Source: Halorubrum yunnanense (GTDB lineage: Archaea > Halobacteriota > Halobacteria > Halobacteriales > Haloferacaceae). From it: a DNA stretch of 64,000 nucleotides. The notes below the pieces were generated by a model that searched no databases, was not told where the DNA came from, and was given only the letters and a program-made list of their open reading frames with translations. Position 1 is the stretch's first letter, and the number at the start of each line of letters is the position of its first letter. The translations under genes were made by a program, and so were the position numbers. The stretch spans positions 44,050 through 108,049 of the forward strand of contig NZ_JAODIX010000031.1 in assembly GCF_026586675.1 (NCBI RefSeq), in the 5' to 3' direction. Below are positions 18,291 through 27,712 of this stretch, in pieces.

Positions 18291-19656
18291 CGACGTCCTC
18301 GTCGTCGGCGGCGGGCTGGCGGCGATCACGGCGGCGATATCGGCGTCCCGCGAGGGGGCCGACGTGCGGCTCGTCTCCCACAAGGCGAGCACGCTCCGGC
18401 AGGCCTCCGGGCTGATCGACGCGCTCGGCTACGTCCCGGCGACGGAGCCCGCGACGCCGCTCCGCGACGGCCCGCCGACCGCGGGCCGCGAGCTCGACCG
18501 CGACGAGTGGCCCGACCCGGAGGGCCCGCTCGCCGACCCCTTCGAGGGGATAGAGCGACTCCCCGAGACGCACCCGTACCGGATCGTCGGCGGCGACGCG
18601 CTCCGGGAGGGGCTGGACCTGTTCGACGAGCTCGCGGGCGACGCGTACCGGGGGAGCCACACCGACCGGAACGCCCTCGTCCCGACCTTCGGGGGGAGCG
18701 TGAAGCCGACCGCGCGCTACCCGGCGGCCGCCGAGGCGGGGCTCGCCAGCGACGACCGGCCCGCCCTCATCGTCGGGTTTCGATCGCTCACCGAGTACGA
18801 CGCGCGGGCGTTCGCGGGCCGACTGGAGGCCGCCGGCGTCCCGTTCGATGTCGCCGGCGCGGAGGTGGAGTTCGCCGAGGCGTTCCGGGCCGACGCGAAG
18901 GTCACCCGGCTCGCGAAGGCGCTCGACCACGACGAGGCGATCGACGCCACCCCCGCCCGCGAGGCCCTGGCGAAGGCGGTCGCCCCGCACCTCCACGACG
19001 TCGTCGACGAGACCGGCGGCGTCGACCGCGTCGAGCGCGTCGGCTTCCCGGCGTTCCTCGGCGACGACCGCGGCGACGAGGTGCGCGCCGAGCTCGCCGA
19101 CCGGCTCGGCGCCGACGTCTTCGAGATCCCGATGGGGCCGCCGAGCCTCCCCGGGCTCCGACTGGAAGACCGGCTCTTCGACGCGCTCGACGCCGAGGGC
19201 GTCCGGTTCGAGACCGGGAACCCCGTCGTCGGGATCGAGACCGAGTCCGACGGCCGGGTCGAGACGGTCGCGGTCGACCGGAATGGCCGCGAGACGCCGT
19301 ACGGCGCCGACGCGTTCGTGCTGGCGACCGGCGGGCTCGTCGGCAAGGGGCTCGACTCGGACCGCGAGGGCGTCCGCGAGCCCGTCTTCGACCTCCACGT
19401 CGAGCAGCCCGCGGACCGCTACGAGTGGTTCGTCGACGACGCGTTCGGCGACCAGCCGTACGCGCGGTTCGGCGTGCGCCCCGACGAGCGCGCGCGCCCG
19501 GTCGGCGGCGACGGCGAGGCACAGTACCCGAACGTCTTCGCGGCCGGCGGCGTCGTCGGCGGCGCGGACGCGGCGCGGGAGAAGTCCGCGAGCGGGGTGT
19601 CGCTCGCGACCGGCATCGTGGCCGGGCGGCAGGCGGCGACGGAGGCGACCCAATGA
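18277..19656 (+). CDS. glpB: Glycerol-3-phosphate dehydrogenase subunit B
   Basis: Second flavoprotein subunit of GlpABC. FAD-binding [18 protein letters not shown] at residues 5-22 and a C-terminal FAD/quinone-facing segment [28 protein letters not shown]. 459 aa. The ATG at 18277 has GGAGGG just upstream and matches the family start; in-frame ATGs exist in the tandem repeat upstream and could add 11-32 residues. Its TGA overlaps the glpC ATG (ATGA). Confidence 0.95.
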   Translation: MAIDSDVLVVGGGLAAITAAISASREGADVRLVSHKASTLRQASGLIDALGYVPATEPATPLRDGPPTAGRELDRDEWPDPEGPLADPFEGIERLPETHPYRIVGGDALREGLDLFDELAGDAYRGSHTDRNALVPTFGGSVKPTARYPAAAEAGLASDDRPALIVGFRSLTEYDARAFAGRLEAAGVPFDVAGAEVEFAEAFRADAKVTRLAKALDHDEAIDATPAREALAKAVAPHLHDVVDETGGVDRVERVGFPAFLGDDRGDEVRAELADRLGADVFEIPMGPPSLPGLRLEDRLFDALDAEGVRFETGNPVVGIETESDGRVETVAVDRNGRETPYGADAFVLATGGLVGKGLDSDREGVREPVFDLHVEQPADRYEWFVDDAFGDQPYARFGVRPDERARPVGGDGEAQYPNVFAAGGVVGGADAAREKSASGVSLATGIVAGRQAATEATQ

Positions 19657-21176
19657 CACGAGACACAGACGACGAGACGGACGGAACGGGGGCACAGAGC
19701 GACGAGAGCGAGGGACGGGCCAGTCCCGGCGTTCCGACGGCGGGCCGCGACGAGCAGCCGTCGATCTCCGTCCCCGACGACGGCGAGGCGCCGGAAGCGG
19801 ACGCGACCACCGGGCACGGGGAGAGCCCCGCGGCCGGCGACTCAGCGGAGCGGCCGGCCACCGACGGCGGCGTCGAGAGCGCGACCGGCGGCTCCGAGTC
19901 GACGGAGCTCGACCCCGACGCGTACGACCCGGTCGACGTGTTCCCCGGCGGCGACCTCGACCTGAGGGACGGGGCCGACTCCTGTTATAAATGCACCAGC
20001 TGTGACACCGCCTGTCCGGTCGCCGAGGTCGACGACGAGTTCCCGGGACCGAAGTTCCAGGGTCCCGAGCAGTGGCGGCTCAAGCGCAAGGACGACCACG
20101 ACATCGACGAGTCGATCACCTCCTGTTCGAACTGCATGCGCTGTGACGACGCCTGCCCCTCTTCGGTGCCGCTCTCGCAGATGCACAACGAGGCGCGCGG
20201 GCAGTTCGTCGAGTCGCAGATGGAGAAGCTCTCCGTCGAGTACGTCCGCAACCGGATCTTAGCGAACTACCACACCTCGGCCCGGCTGGCCAGCGTCTTC
20301 CCGCGCACCGCCTCGTTCGCGATGAACTTCGGGCCGGTCCGGTGGGTGATGGAGAAGGCGATGGGCATCCCGAAGGAGCGCGACTTCCCCGAGTTCGCCA
20401 CGGAGACGTTCCGCGAGTGGTGGAAGGCCCGCGGCGGCGCGCAGGTGGAGAACCCGGACAAGCGCGTGGCGTACTTCCACGGCTGTTACTCCAACTACAA
20501 CACGCCGGAGGTCGGCAAGGCGATGGTTCGCGTGTACGAGCACTTCGGCTACGAGGTGATGGTACCCCCGCAGAAGTGCTCCGGCACGCCGATGTTCGCG
20601 AACGGGATGTTGAAGGACGCGCGCCGACACGCGGAGACGAACGTCGAGAGCCTCATCGAGGCCATCGGTGAGGGCGCCGACGTGATCGCCTCGTGTACCT
20701 CCTGCTCGATGTCGCTCCGGCAGGAGTACCCCGAGCTGTTCGACATCCACGGGATCGAGGACGTCTCCGAACACACCTACGAGGCGTTGGAGTACCTCCG
20801 GATCAACGAGGACTTGCAGGGAGAGCTCGCGGACGCGCGGCTCGCCGACGAGCAGTCGTTCGCCTACCACGCCCCGTGTCACGCCCGGAATCAGGGGCTC
20901 TCCCGGCAGGCGGTCGAGACCTTCCGCGACGTCGACGGCGTCACCATGGAGGACGTCGGCGACTCCTGTTCCGGCATCTCGGGCACGTACGGCTGGAAAG
21001 AGGAGAAGTACGAGAAGTCGATGGAGATCGGCGAGGAGATGTTCGAGCACATGGAGGACGCCGAGGGCGACGTGGGGATGACGGAGTGCCCCACCTGCGC
21101 GATGCAGATGGAACACGGCACCGGCTACGAGATCAAACACCCGCTCCAGCTGCTCGAAGAGACCGTCGGCGCCTGA
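19653..21176 (+). CDS. glpC: Glycerol-3-phosphate dehydrogenase subunit C (iron-sulfur)
   Basis: Membrane-associated electron-transfer subunit of GlpABC. Two ferredoxin clusters, CYKCTSCDTACP and CSNCMRCDDACP, are followed by two CCG-type heterodisulfide-reductase-like domains (FHGCYSNYN...KCSGTPM and YHAPCHARNQG...CSGISGTYG...CPTC). 507 aa; the first 95 or so residues are an acidic, disordered haloarchaeal extension. Translationally coupled to glpB by an ATGA overlap. Confidence 0.95.
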   Translation: MTRDTDDETDGTGAQSDESEGRASPGVPTAGRDEQPSISVPDDGEAPEADATTGHGESPAAGDSAERPATDGGVESATGGSESTELDPDAYDPVDVFPGGDLDLRDGADSCYKCTSCDTACPVAEVDDEFPGPKFQGPEQWRLKRKDDHDIDESITSCSNCMRCDDACPSSVPLSQMHNEARGQFVESQMEKLSVEYVRNRILANYHTSARLASVFPRTASFAMNFGPVRWVMEKAMGIPKERDFPEFATETFREWWKARGGAQVENPDKRVAYFHGCYSNYNTPEVGKAMVRVYEHFGYEVMVPPQKCSGTPMFANGMLKDARRHAETNVESLIEAIGEGADVIASCTSCSMSLRQEYPELFDIHGIEDVSEHTYEALEYLRINEDLQGELADARLADEQSFAYHAPCHARNQGLSRQAVETFRDVDGVTMEDVGDSCSGISGTYGWKEEKYEKSMEIGEEMFEHMEDAEGDVGMTECPTCAMQMEHGTGYEIKHPLQLLEETVGA

Positions 21177-21272
21177 GTCGACAGCGGTCGGAACCGCCCC
21201 GAAAATACCCGCCCGCACCCGCCGTTTCTCAAACGCGATAACCACGGACGAACGTTTATTTTTCGGGGTTTC

Positions 21273-21293
21273 AGAGTCATAGCACGTGACTCT
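21273..21293. promoter_or_regulatory. Inverted repeat over the start of the DICT gene
   Basis: AGAGTCA (21273-21279) and TGACTCT (21287-21293) form perfect 7-bp arms around the GTG start at 21286. It follows the TATA-like TTTATTTTTC at about 21255. It could be an operator or a hairpin hiding the start codon; not tested. Confidence 0.45.
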
Positions 21294-22263
21294 CGTACAG
21301 CTCCTCGACCAATTCGACAGCCCCGAGCGATCCATCGTGGTCGTCAACCGCACCGACCCCGACCCCGTTCTCAACATGCTCGCCGACACCTTCGGCGAGG
21401 GCGGCGTGGACGTGACGGACGGGACCCTCTCGAGCGACGGGGGCGCCGCCGAGTCGAGTCGCGCCGGCGCTCGATCCGACCGCATCACCGGCGGTCGGGG
21501 GATCTCCTCAGAACGGCTGACGATCCGCTCCGAGGCCGCCGGAGAGGGGCCGGTGATCGATGTCGACGCGCTCCGTCGGAACGACGCGGTCCCGTTCGAC
21601 GGCGAGGACCCCGAGCAGGTGGAGAACCTCGCGCTGCTCGTCGAGGGCGACGAGGTCGTCGCCGGCTCGACGCTCGACGACCTCGGCGACGCGGTGCTGT
21701 TCGTGAACTCGGACCTGTACGTCACCGGGAGCCGGACGCTGGAAGACGTCGACCTCCCCTCGGTGATACGCGGCCTCGACGACACAACGTTCACCCTCCG
21801 CGGCTACCCGGAGTCGAACCGGGAGAAGCTCCTCCTCATCACCATCTCCCGGTTCATCGAGCGCGCGGCGTGGACGGCCGGCGACGGGACGCTTCGGTCG
21901 TCGTTCCAGCGCCTCTCGCGGATCGACGATGAGGTCGGGACACGCGACGTGTACGAGAGCGTGGTCGACGCCGGCGTCGACGCCCACCTATACGGCGTGC
22001 CGGACGACCTGCCCCACGGCCTCGACGCGGTGATTCACGGCGGCGACAGCCCCGATTTCACCGACAGCTGGTTCGTCGTGTACCGACCTCCGGAGGGACC
22101 GCACTCGGTCGAAGACGACCCGGATTCCGGCCTCCAACGCGGCGTGGAGGGCGGAGTCGGCCTCCTCGCCGTCGAGACCGAGCCGCGGGTCTGGCGCGGC
22201 ACGTGGACGTTCGACGCGACGCGCCTCCGCAAGCTGAACCGCTACATCGAGCGGAACCTATAG
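21286..22263 (+). CDS. DICT sensory domain protein
   Basis: 325-aa soluble protein with GTG start. It resembles haloarchaeal DICT-domain proteins: N-terminal LVQLLDQFDSPERSIVVVNRT, central NLALLVEGDEVVAGSTLDDLGDAVLFVN, and a C-terminal part with WFVVYRPP and a final WTFDATRLRKLNRYIERNL helix. DICT domains are thought to sense a ligand or redox/light signal next to kinases and cyclases; here it stands alone with no kinase attached. TTTATTTTTCG about 25-30 nt upstream supports the GTG start. Confidence 0.8.
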   Translation: MTLVQLLDQFDSPERSIVVVNRTDPDPVLNMLADTFGEGGVDVTDGTLSSDGGAAESSRAGARSDRITGGRGISSERLTIRSEAAGEGPVIDVDALRRNDAVPFDGEDPEQVENLALLVEGDEVVAGSTLDDLGDAVLFVNSDLYVTGSRTLEDVDLPSVIRGLDDTTFTLRGYPESNREKLLLITISRFIERAAWTAGDGTLRSSFQRLSRIDDEVGTRDVYESVVDAGVDAHLYGVPDDLPHGLDAVIHGGDSPDFTDSWFVVYRPPEGPHSVEDDPDSGLQRGVEGGVGLLAVETEPRVWRGTWTFDATRLRKLNRYIERNL

Positions 22264-22327
22264 CTCGGCGTCACCGAAACGCGTCGGGAACGGCGCGCGG
22301 CGAACCCGCATGTATCTCCTATGCGGT

Positions 22328-22346
22328 GAACTCAACCCGTGAGTTC
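22328..22346. promoter_or_regulatory. Inverted repeat upstream of the VCBS/ASPIC gene
   Basis: GAACTCA (22328-22334) and TGAGTTC (22340-22346), 7-bp perfect arms with a 5-nt spacer, end at the TATA-like TTCATATTC about 30 nt before the ATG at 22374. The position fits an operator overlapping the promoter. Confidence 0.45.
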
Positions 22347-22373
22347 ATATTCCCCGAGCGGTGACAGGCTGGC

Positions 22374-23819
22374 ATGTTCACGGAGCGGTCCGACCTCGCC
22401 GGCGCCGACGACCCGATGCGCGGGTACGGCGTCGCGGTGACACCGGGACGAGACGGGCCGCTCGTCTTCGTCGCCGGCTACGGCGAACCGAACCGACTGT
22501 ACGCCCGAGACGGCGACCGACTCGTCGACACCGCCTGCGGGATCGTCGCCGACGGGACTCGCCACGGGATGGGCGTGTGCGCGGCTGACCTCGACGCCGA
22601 CGGCTGCGAGGAGGTGTACGTCCACAACTGCGCCAAGGGCGTCGACGGCGGGGGCGACCCCGATCTCCTTTTAAACCGGCTCGAATCGGACGGTTACCGC
22701 TGGACCGACGTGTTCGCCCTCGACGTGAACGCGGACCGCCTCGACGTGCGCGCCGGCCGGTCCGTCGCCGCGCTCGACCGACTGGGGACCGGGCGGTACG
22801 GGGTCGCCGTCTCCGGGTACGCCGCGCCCCTCGCGTTCTACGAACTCGGTGACGACGGCGAGATAACCGATATGGCCGACGCCGTCGGCTTGGAGGTCGA
22901 CGGCGGCTGCCGGTCCCTACTCGCCGTCCCGCACTGCTCGGGGGCGGGCGACCTGTTCGCCGGCGTCGAGCGCGGCCCGAACCGCCTGTTCCGGAACGAG
23001 AACGGCCACTACGACCCGACCGGCGGGGGCGCACTGTCCGATCCCGCTGGCGGTACCCGCGGCGCGGCCCTCGTCGACGAGGGCGGGACGTTCGCGTTCG
23101 CGGTCGGCAACGAGGAGGGCCCGAACCGCCTCCTCCGTCACGCCTCGGCCGGCGGCTTCGAGGACGTCGCGCCGCCGGCTCTGCGGGAGCCCGACCGCGT
23201 CCGGACCGTCGTCGCGGCCGACTTCGACAACGACGGCCGCGAAGAGCTGTTTTATAACGTCCTGGGCGAACCGAACCGGCTCTACGAGCGGATCGGCGGG
23301 GACGGGTCGGACGCGGGCGACGACGCCCCCCACTGGCGACCCGTCGACCTCGGCCCCGCCGCCGAACCGGACGGCTTCGGGACGGGCGCGGTGGCGGCCG
23401 ACCTCGACGGCGACGGCGCCCTGGAGCTCCTCGTCGTCCACGGCGAGGTGGCCGCGCAGCCGATCGCGGCCTACGACGTCCCGGGCGCCGCCGACGCCGG
23501 GTGGCTCCGCGTCCGACCGACGACCCGCCACGGGGCGCCCGCCCGCGGCGCCGTCGTCAGGCTGGAGACGACGACCGGGGTCCAGCGCCGCACCGTCGAC
23601 GCCGGTGGCGGCTGCCTCTGTCAGACGGAGCCGGTCGCGCACTTCGGGCTGGGCGGAGCGGCGCCGCGCCGGGTCGTCGTCCGGTGGCCAGACGGCCGCG
23701 AGCGGGTCCTCTCTAACCCCGCGCTCGACACGGAGTTAACGGTCGAGCATCCCTCGAAACGCCGGTCAGCCGCGAGCGAGAGCCGCGGGGCCCGAGGCGA
23801 TCGGTCGCTCGGGCGGTAG
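22374..23819 (+). CDS. VCBS/FG-GAP repeat protein with ASPIC/UnbV C-terminus
   Basis: 481-aa beta-propeller-like protein. Several repeats carry Ca-binding loops (ADLDADGCEEVYV, ADFDNDGREELFYN, ADLDGDGALELLVV) and a recurring [GE]PNRL[YF] motif (GYGEPNRLY, RGPNRLF, EGPNRLL, LGEPNRLY). The C-terminal 80 residues match the ASPIC/UnbV module (GAVVRLETTTGVQRRTVDAG...VVVRWPDGRE). Such proteins are usually secreted, but no signal peptide, twin-arginine or membrane anchor is visible here, so it looks cytoplasmic. Role unknown. Confidence 0.88.
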   Translation: MFTERSDLAGADDPMRGYGVAVTPGRDGPLVFVAGYGEPNRLYARDGDRLVDTACGIVADGTRHGMGVCAADLDADGCEEVYVHNCAKGVDGGGDPDLLLNRLESDGYRWTDVFALDVNADRLDVRAGRSVAALDRLGTGRYGVAVSGYAAPLAFYELGDDGEITDMADAVGLEVDGGCRSLLAVPHCSGAGDLFAGVERGPNRLFRNENGHYDPTGGGALSDPAGGTRGAALVDEGGTFAFAVGNEEGPNRLLRHASAGGFEDVAPPALREPDRVRTVVAADFDNDGREELFYNVLGEPNRLYERIGGDGSDAGDDAPHWRPVDLGPAAEPDGFGTGAVAADLDGDGALELLVVHGEVAAQPIAAYDVPGAADAGWLRVRPTTRHGAPARGAVVRLETTTGVQRRTVDAGGGCLCQTEPVAHFGLGGAAPRRVVVRWPDGRERVLSNPALDTELTVEHPSKRRSAASESRGARGDRSLGR

Positions 23820-23900
23820 GGCGCGGGCGCCGTCCCTCGATCGGCCGGCCAGAACTGCCGCCCTTCGCGGGTTCAAGTGTCCGGGGACGCACGGACGGGT

Positions 23901-24101
23901 ATGGTAGACCCGACTTCCGACCTCGAGGAGGACGTCGACGAGGAGTCCGCGCCGCGCTGTGCGACCTGCGGAGAGCCGGCGCTGGGCGTCGACCGTCAAA
24001 CCGTCACCTGGGTCGAGGGCACCGACGTCGAGCACCGGCAGTTCTGCTCGGAGTCCTGTCGCGACGAGTGGGAGGACGACCGGTCAGAGGAACCGCCGTA
24101 G
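23901..24101 (+). CDS. Small zinc-finger protein
   Basis: 66-aa acidic protein with CATCGEPAL and HRQFCSESCRDEW, a treble-clef/TRASH-like CxxC...CxxxC arrangement likely to bind one zinc. The ATG at 23901 is preferred over a GTG 24 nt upstream because the segment between adds no motif. It could act in protein-protein or nucleic-acid contact; the role is unknown. Common in haloarchaea. Confidence 0.78.
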   Translation: MVDPTSDLEEDVDEESAPRCATCGEPALGVDRQTVTWVEGTDVEHRQFCSESCRDEWEDDRSEEPP

Positions 24102-24387
24102 GACGAGACGAGCGATTCACCAAACTCCCGAGGGCGACGGTATCGGCTCGGGGCCTTTTAAATAGTGGACGGGCCCGCTGCGCGCAGCCGTTCGCGTCCC
24201 AACTTCGGGCGTCGCTAGCCTCGTCGAGAACCGTCTGAGCGTCAGTGAACGACGGCCGCTCGGTTCGAACGAAACCCGAGAGCGGCGCCGGCGTCGACCC
24301 GCTCGCGTTCGCACGGAATCCGCGTCTCCGAATCCCCCCGGCTCCGCCGCGGGAGGCTTTTTCAGTACGGGGGTGGTACCTCCAGGT

Positions 24388-25113
24388 ATGATATCGCTCG
24401 ACGAGGCCGTGACGGCCCGACTGGAGTCGCACGGCGAACGGTTCGAGGTGCTCATCGACCCGGAGGCGGCGCTCGCGATGAAACGCGGGGAGTTCGACGG
24501 CGAGTTGGAGGACGTGATCGCCGCCGAGGACGTGTTCGAGAACGCCTCGCGCGGCGACCGCCCGGCGGAGGAGGACCTCGAGACCGTGTTCGACACGACC
24601 GACTCCCTCTCGATCATCCCCGATGTCGTCGAGCGCGGGGAGATCCAGATCACCGCCGAGCAGCGCGAGGAGATGCAAGAGCGCAAGCACAACCAGCTCG
24701 TCACCACCATCACCCGCAACGCCGTGAACCCGCAGATGGACGACTCTCCCCACCCGCCAGAGCGGATCGAGCGCGCGTTGGAGGAGGCGGGGTTCCAGAT
24801 CGACCCGATGGAGCCGGTCGAGAACCAGGTCGACGACGCGCTCGAGGCGCTCCGCCCGGTCATCCCGATCCGGTTCGAGGAGGTGACGATGGCGGTGCAG
24901 CTCCCAGCGGACTACGCCGGCTCCGGACAGGCGCAGATCCGCGAGTTCGGCGACCTGGAGCGCGAGGAGTGGCAGAACGACGGCTCGTGGGTCGGGGTGC
25001 TCACGTTCCCCGCCGGGCTCCAGAACGACCTCTACGACCTCGTCAACGAGGTCACCTCCGGCGAGGGCGACGCCCGCGTGGTCAAGGACAAGGACGAATT
25101 GCGGACGCGGTAG
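24388..25113 (+). CDS. Ribosome assembly factor SBDS (Sdo1)
   Basis: Archaeal SBDS orthologue, which helps release the anti-association factor aIF6 from nascent 50S subunits. Start MISLDEAVTARLESHGERFEVLIDP, then the FYSH-domain KRGEFDGELEDVIAAEDVFENASRG, the central three-helix ITAEQREEMQERKHNQLVTTITRNAVNPQ, and a ferredoxin-like C-terminal domain. 241 aa is normal. Start set at 24388 by family N-terminus; an in-frame GTG five codons earlier is less likely. The 286-bp gap upstream holds TTTTAAATAG near 24158 but no ORF I can support. Confidence 0.95.
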   Translation: MISLDEAVTARLESHGERFEVLIDPEAALAMKRGEFDGELEDVIAAEDVFENASRGDRPAEEDLETVFDTTDSLSIIPDVVERGEIQITAEQREEMQERKHNQLVTTITRNAVNPQMDDSPHPPERIERALEEAGFQIDPMEPVENQVDDALEALRPVIPIRFEEVTMAVQLPADYAGSGQAQIREFGDLEREEWQNDGSWVGVLTFPAGLQNDLYDLVNEVTSGEGDARVVKDKDELRTR

Positions 25114-25197
25114 GGCGTCGGCGGCTCCGCGCTCTTTCCGACCGCCAGACGTGCCGCGGCCGAGAGCTTCATACTCCGCCGTGAGCCTCTTGACCCC

Positions 25198-25704
25198 ATG
25201 CACGAGCGCGCTGCGGAGTTCGCGGCACGGGCGCGGGACCGGTACGGCGTCGACCTCGACGTGCTGGAGTTCGACGCCGGCACGGAGACGGCAGCCGCGG
25301 CGGCCGACGCCGTCGGCTGTGACACCGCCGCGATCGCCTCCACGATCGTGGCGTCGCTCTCGGGCGGCCGGGTCGATGGCGCCACCGCCACCGACGAGGA
25401 CCGCCTCGTCGCCGCGATCACCAGCGGCGCGAACCGCCTCGACTTGGACGCGGTCGCGGCTCACTTCGGGGCGGCCGAGGCGACGATGACGGACCCGGCG
25501 CGCATCCGCGAGGCCGTCGGCTGGAGCATCGGCGGTGTGCCGCCGCTGTGTCACGACGCCGCGCTCCCGACCGTCTTCGACCCGACGCTGGCCGAGTACG
25601 ACACCGTCTACGGCGCGGCCGGGACGCCGAGCGCGGTGTTCGCGATCGACCCGGAGGAGCTCGCGGCGCTCGCGGAGGCGACGACCGTCGACCTCACGGA
25701 GTGA
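25198..25704 (+). CDS. YbaK/aminoacyl-tRNA deacylase family protein
   Basis: 168-aa homologue of the YbaK/ProX editing domain that removes wrongly attached amino acids from tRNA in trans. Family features: VGCDTAAIASTIVASLSGG, the SGANRLDLDAVAAHFGA region and the GWSIGGVPPLCHD glycine-rich loop, then VFAIDPEELAALA. The exact substrate (Cys-tRNA(Pro) or Ala-tRNA(Pro)) is not predictable here. Located 84 nt after SBDS on the same strand. Confidence 0.85.
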   Translation: MHERAAEFAARARDRYGVDLDVLEFDAGTETAAAAADAVGCDTAAIASTIVASLSGGRVDGATATDEDRLVAAITSGANRLDLDAVAAHFGAAEATMTDPARIREAVGWSIGGVPPLCHDAALPTVFDPTLAEYDTVYGAAGTPSAVFAIDPEELAALAEATTVDLTE

Positions 25705-25779
25705 ACGCTCGGCGGCGCGCCCGCCGACGGCGCTCGACGACCCGGCGGGCGTTGTTAATGGACCGCGCTCTCGGGCGCC

Positions 25780-25813
25780 GTATTATTAACTCAGGGTTGT
25801 TATTTCATAATAC
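25780..25813. promoter_or_regulatory. AT-rich dyad upstream of the metal ABC operon
   Basis: GTATTAT (25780-25786) and ATAATAC (25807-25813) are perfect inverted arms around a 20-nt AT-rich core; an inner pair TTAAC/GTTGTTA adds symmetry. The dyad sits immediately upstream of a TATA-like CTATTAAG (about 25818) that is 25 nt before the ATG at 25843. This suits binding of a metal-dependent repressor of DtxR or Zur type, by analogy only. Confidence 0.5.
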
Positions 25814-25842
25814 TTTTCTATTAAGAGTGGATAGAGAGCGGT

Positions 25843-26862
25843 ATGAGTCACTCACGTCGGTCGGTGTTGAAGCGCGGGGCGGGCCTGCTGACCGCCGGAG
25901 CGGCGACCTCGCTCGCCGGCTGTTCGGGCGGCGCGGACGTCGGTTCCGGCGGCTCCGGCGGATTCGACGGCGGGTACGCCGCCTTCTTCACGCTCACCGA
26001 CTGGACGAACGAGGTCGCGGGCGACCGCGCGAGCTTCGAGGACCCCGTCGAGGTCGGGCGGCTCGGGCACGGCTGGACGCCGGACGGGACGCTCGCCGCG
26101 GACGTCGCCTCGACGGACGCGTTCGTCTACCTCGACAGTCCCGAGTTCGCGTGGGCGCAGGACCTCGCGGCGACGCTGGGGGCCGACTACGACTCCGTGG
26201 CGGTCATCGACGCGCTCGCCGACGTCGAGGGCGATCTCCTCGACTGGAACCATTCGCACGAGGGCGATGGAGCCGAAGGCGGACACGACGAGGGGGCGGA
26301 AGACGAAGCGAGCGGGGGCGACCGCCAGTACGACCCCCACGTCTGGGTCGACCCGGTCCTCGCGGCGCGGATGGTCGAGACGATCGCGACGGGGCTCGGC
26401 GAGGCGGACCCCGAGAACGCCGACGCCTACGCCGACAACGCGGCCGCCTACGGCGAGCAGCTCGCCGCGGTCGATTCCGCCTTCGAGTCGGTCGCCGAGG
26501 ACGCCGACCGCGACGTGGCCGTCATCGGGGGCCACAACTCCTTCCAGTACCTGGAGGCGCGCTACGGGTTCCGCCTCCACTCGCCGGTGGGCGTCTCGCC
26601 GCAGAACGAGCCGAGTCAGAGCGAGATCGCCGACACCATCGAGCTGGTGAACGACGAGGGGATCGACACCGTGCTCTACGACCGGTTTGAGTCCACGACG
26701 CTCGCCGAGACGATAGTCGAGAACAGCGACGCGACGGAGACGAGGGCCGTCACCCCGGCCGGCGGGACCACCCAGGAGTGGAACGACGCCGGCTACGGCT
26801 ACCTCGAACAGATGACCGAGGTCAACGTCCCCGCCTTCGAGCGGGCGTTCGGGGTACGGTGA
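25843..26862 (+). CDS. znuA: Metal ABC transporter substrate-binding lipoprotein (ZnuA-like)
   Basis: Cluster A-I solute-binding protein for Zn2+ or Mn2+. Tat-type signal SRRSVLKRGAG plus lipobox SLAGC (residues about 22-26) indicate export by Tat and lipid anchoring. A His/Asp/Glu-rich loop (HSHEGDGAEGGHDEG, about 138-152) and YDPHVWVDP are typical of ZnuA proteins; GGHNSFQYLEARYGF and the C-terminal DRFESTTLAETI supply other ligands. First gene of a three-gene operon. Confidence 0.92.
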   Translation: MSHSRRSVLKRGAGLLTAGAATSLAGCSGGADVGSGGSGGFDGGYAAFFTLTDWTNEVAGDRASFEDPVEVGRLGHGWTPDGTLAADVASTDAFVYLDSPEFAWAQDLAATLGADYDSVAVIDALADVEGDLLDWNHSHEGDGAEGGHDEGAEDEASGGDRQYDPHVWVDPVLAARMVETIATGLGEADPENADAYADNAAAYGEQLAAVDSAFESVAEDADRDVAVIGGHNSFQYLEARYGFRLHSPVGVSPQNEPSQSEIADTIELVNDEGIDTVLYDRFESTTLAETIVENSDATETRAVTPAGGTTQEWNDAGYGYLEQMTEVNVPAFERAFGVR

Positions 26863-26971
26863 GTCGCCGTTCGGACGCGTCGCCGGTGGCGGTCCGTTTC
26901 GGGGACGCCGGCGACGGCGAACGCGGAGTAAAAGAGCTAAACGTTCGGCCCGCCCAGAGACGGGACACGCA

Positions 26972-27712
26972 GTGACCGCAATCGTCGGCCTCGACCGCGT
27001 GACGTTCGCCTACGGCGACACCGTCGCCGTGAGTGACGTCTCTCTGACGGTCGAGGCGGGCGACTTCCTCGGGCTCGTCGGCCCCAACGGCTCCGGCAAG
27101 ACGACGCTCCTCCACCTCATGCTCGGGCTCCACGAGCCCGACGAGGGCTCCGTCGAGCTGTTCGGCCGCCCGGTCGACGAGTTCGATGACGGCGGCCGGA
27201 TCGGCTACGTCTCCCAGCAGGCGACGAGCCGCGGCGGGGCGATGCCCGTCACGGTCCGCGAGTGCGTCACCATGGGCCGGTTCGCGCACGCGGGCCGGGG
27301 GCGGCTCTCCGACGCCGACCGCGCCGCGGTCGCCGACGCGATCGAGACGGTCGGCATCGGCGATCTCGCCGACCGGCTCGTCACGGAGCTGTCCGGCGGG
27401 CAGAAGCAGCGCGCGTACATCGCCCGCGCGCTCGCGAGCGACGCGGACCTCCTCGCGCTCGACGAGCCGACCGTGGGTGTCGACGCCGAGTCGCGCGACG
27501 CGTTCTACGCGCTGCTCGACGACCTCAACGACGACGGGATAACCATCATCCTCATCGAGCACGACATCGGCGTTGTCACCGACCGCGCGAACCGCATCGC
27601 CTGTGTCAACACCGAGCTGTACCACCACGGCGACACCGAGTCGTTCGTCGAGAGCGACGCCCTCTCGGAGGCGTACGGCGCGACCGGCCAGGTCGTCCAC
27701 CACCACCACTGA
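26972..27712 (+). CDS. znuC: Metal ABC transporter ATP-binding protein (ZnuC-like)
   Basis: ABC ATPase energising the Zn/Mn importer: Walker A GPNGSGKTT, Q-loop VSQQATSR, signature LSGGQKQR, Walker B LLALDEPTVG, H-loop IIEHD-like (LIEHDIGVV). 246 aa; ends in HHHH (residues 243-246), perhaps a metal-contact tail. GTG start at 26972. The 109-bp gap after znuA is GC-rich; its TGA overlaps the next ATG (TGATG). Confidence 0.92.
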   Translation: MTAIVGLDRVTFAYGDTVAVSDVSLTVEAGDFLGLVGPNGSGKTTLLHLMLGLHEPDEGSVELFGRPVDEFDDGGRIGYVSQQATSRGGAMPVTVRECVTMGRFAHAGRGRLSDADRAAVADAIETVGIGDLADRLVTELSGGQKQRAYIARALASDADLLALDEPTVGVDAESRDAFYALLDDLNDDGITIILIEHDIGVVTDRANRIACVNTELYHHGDTESFVESDALSEAYGATGQVVHHHH

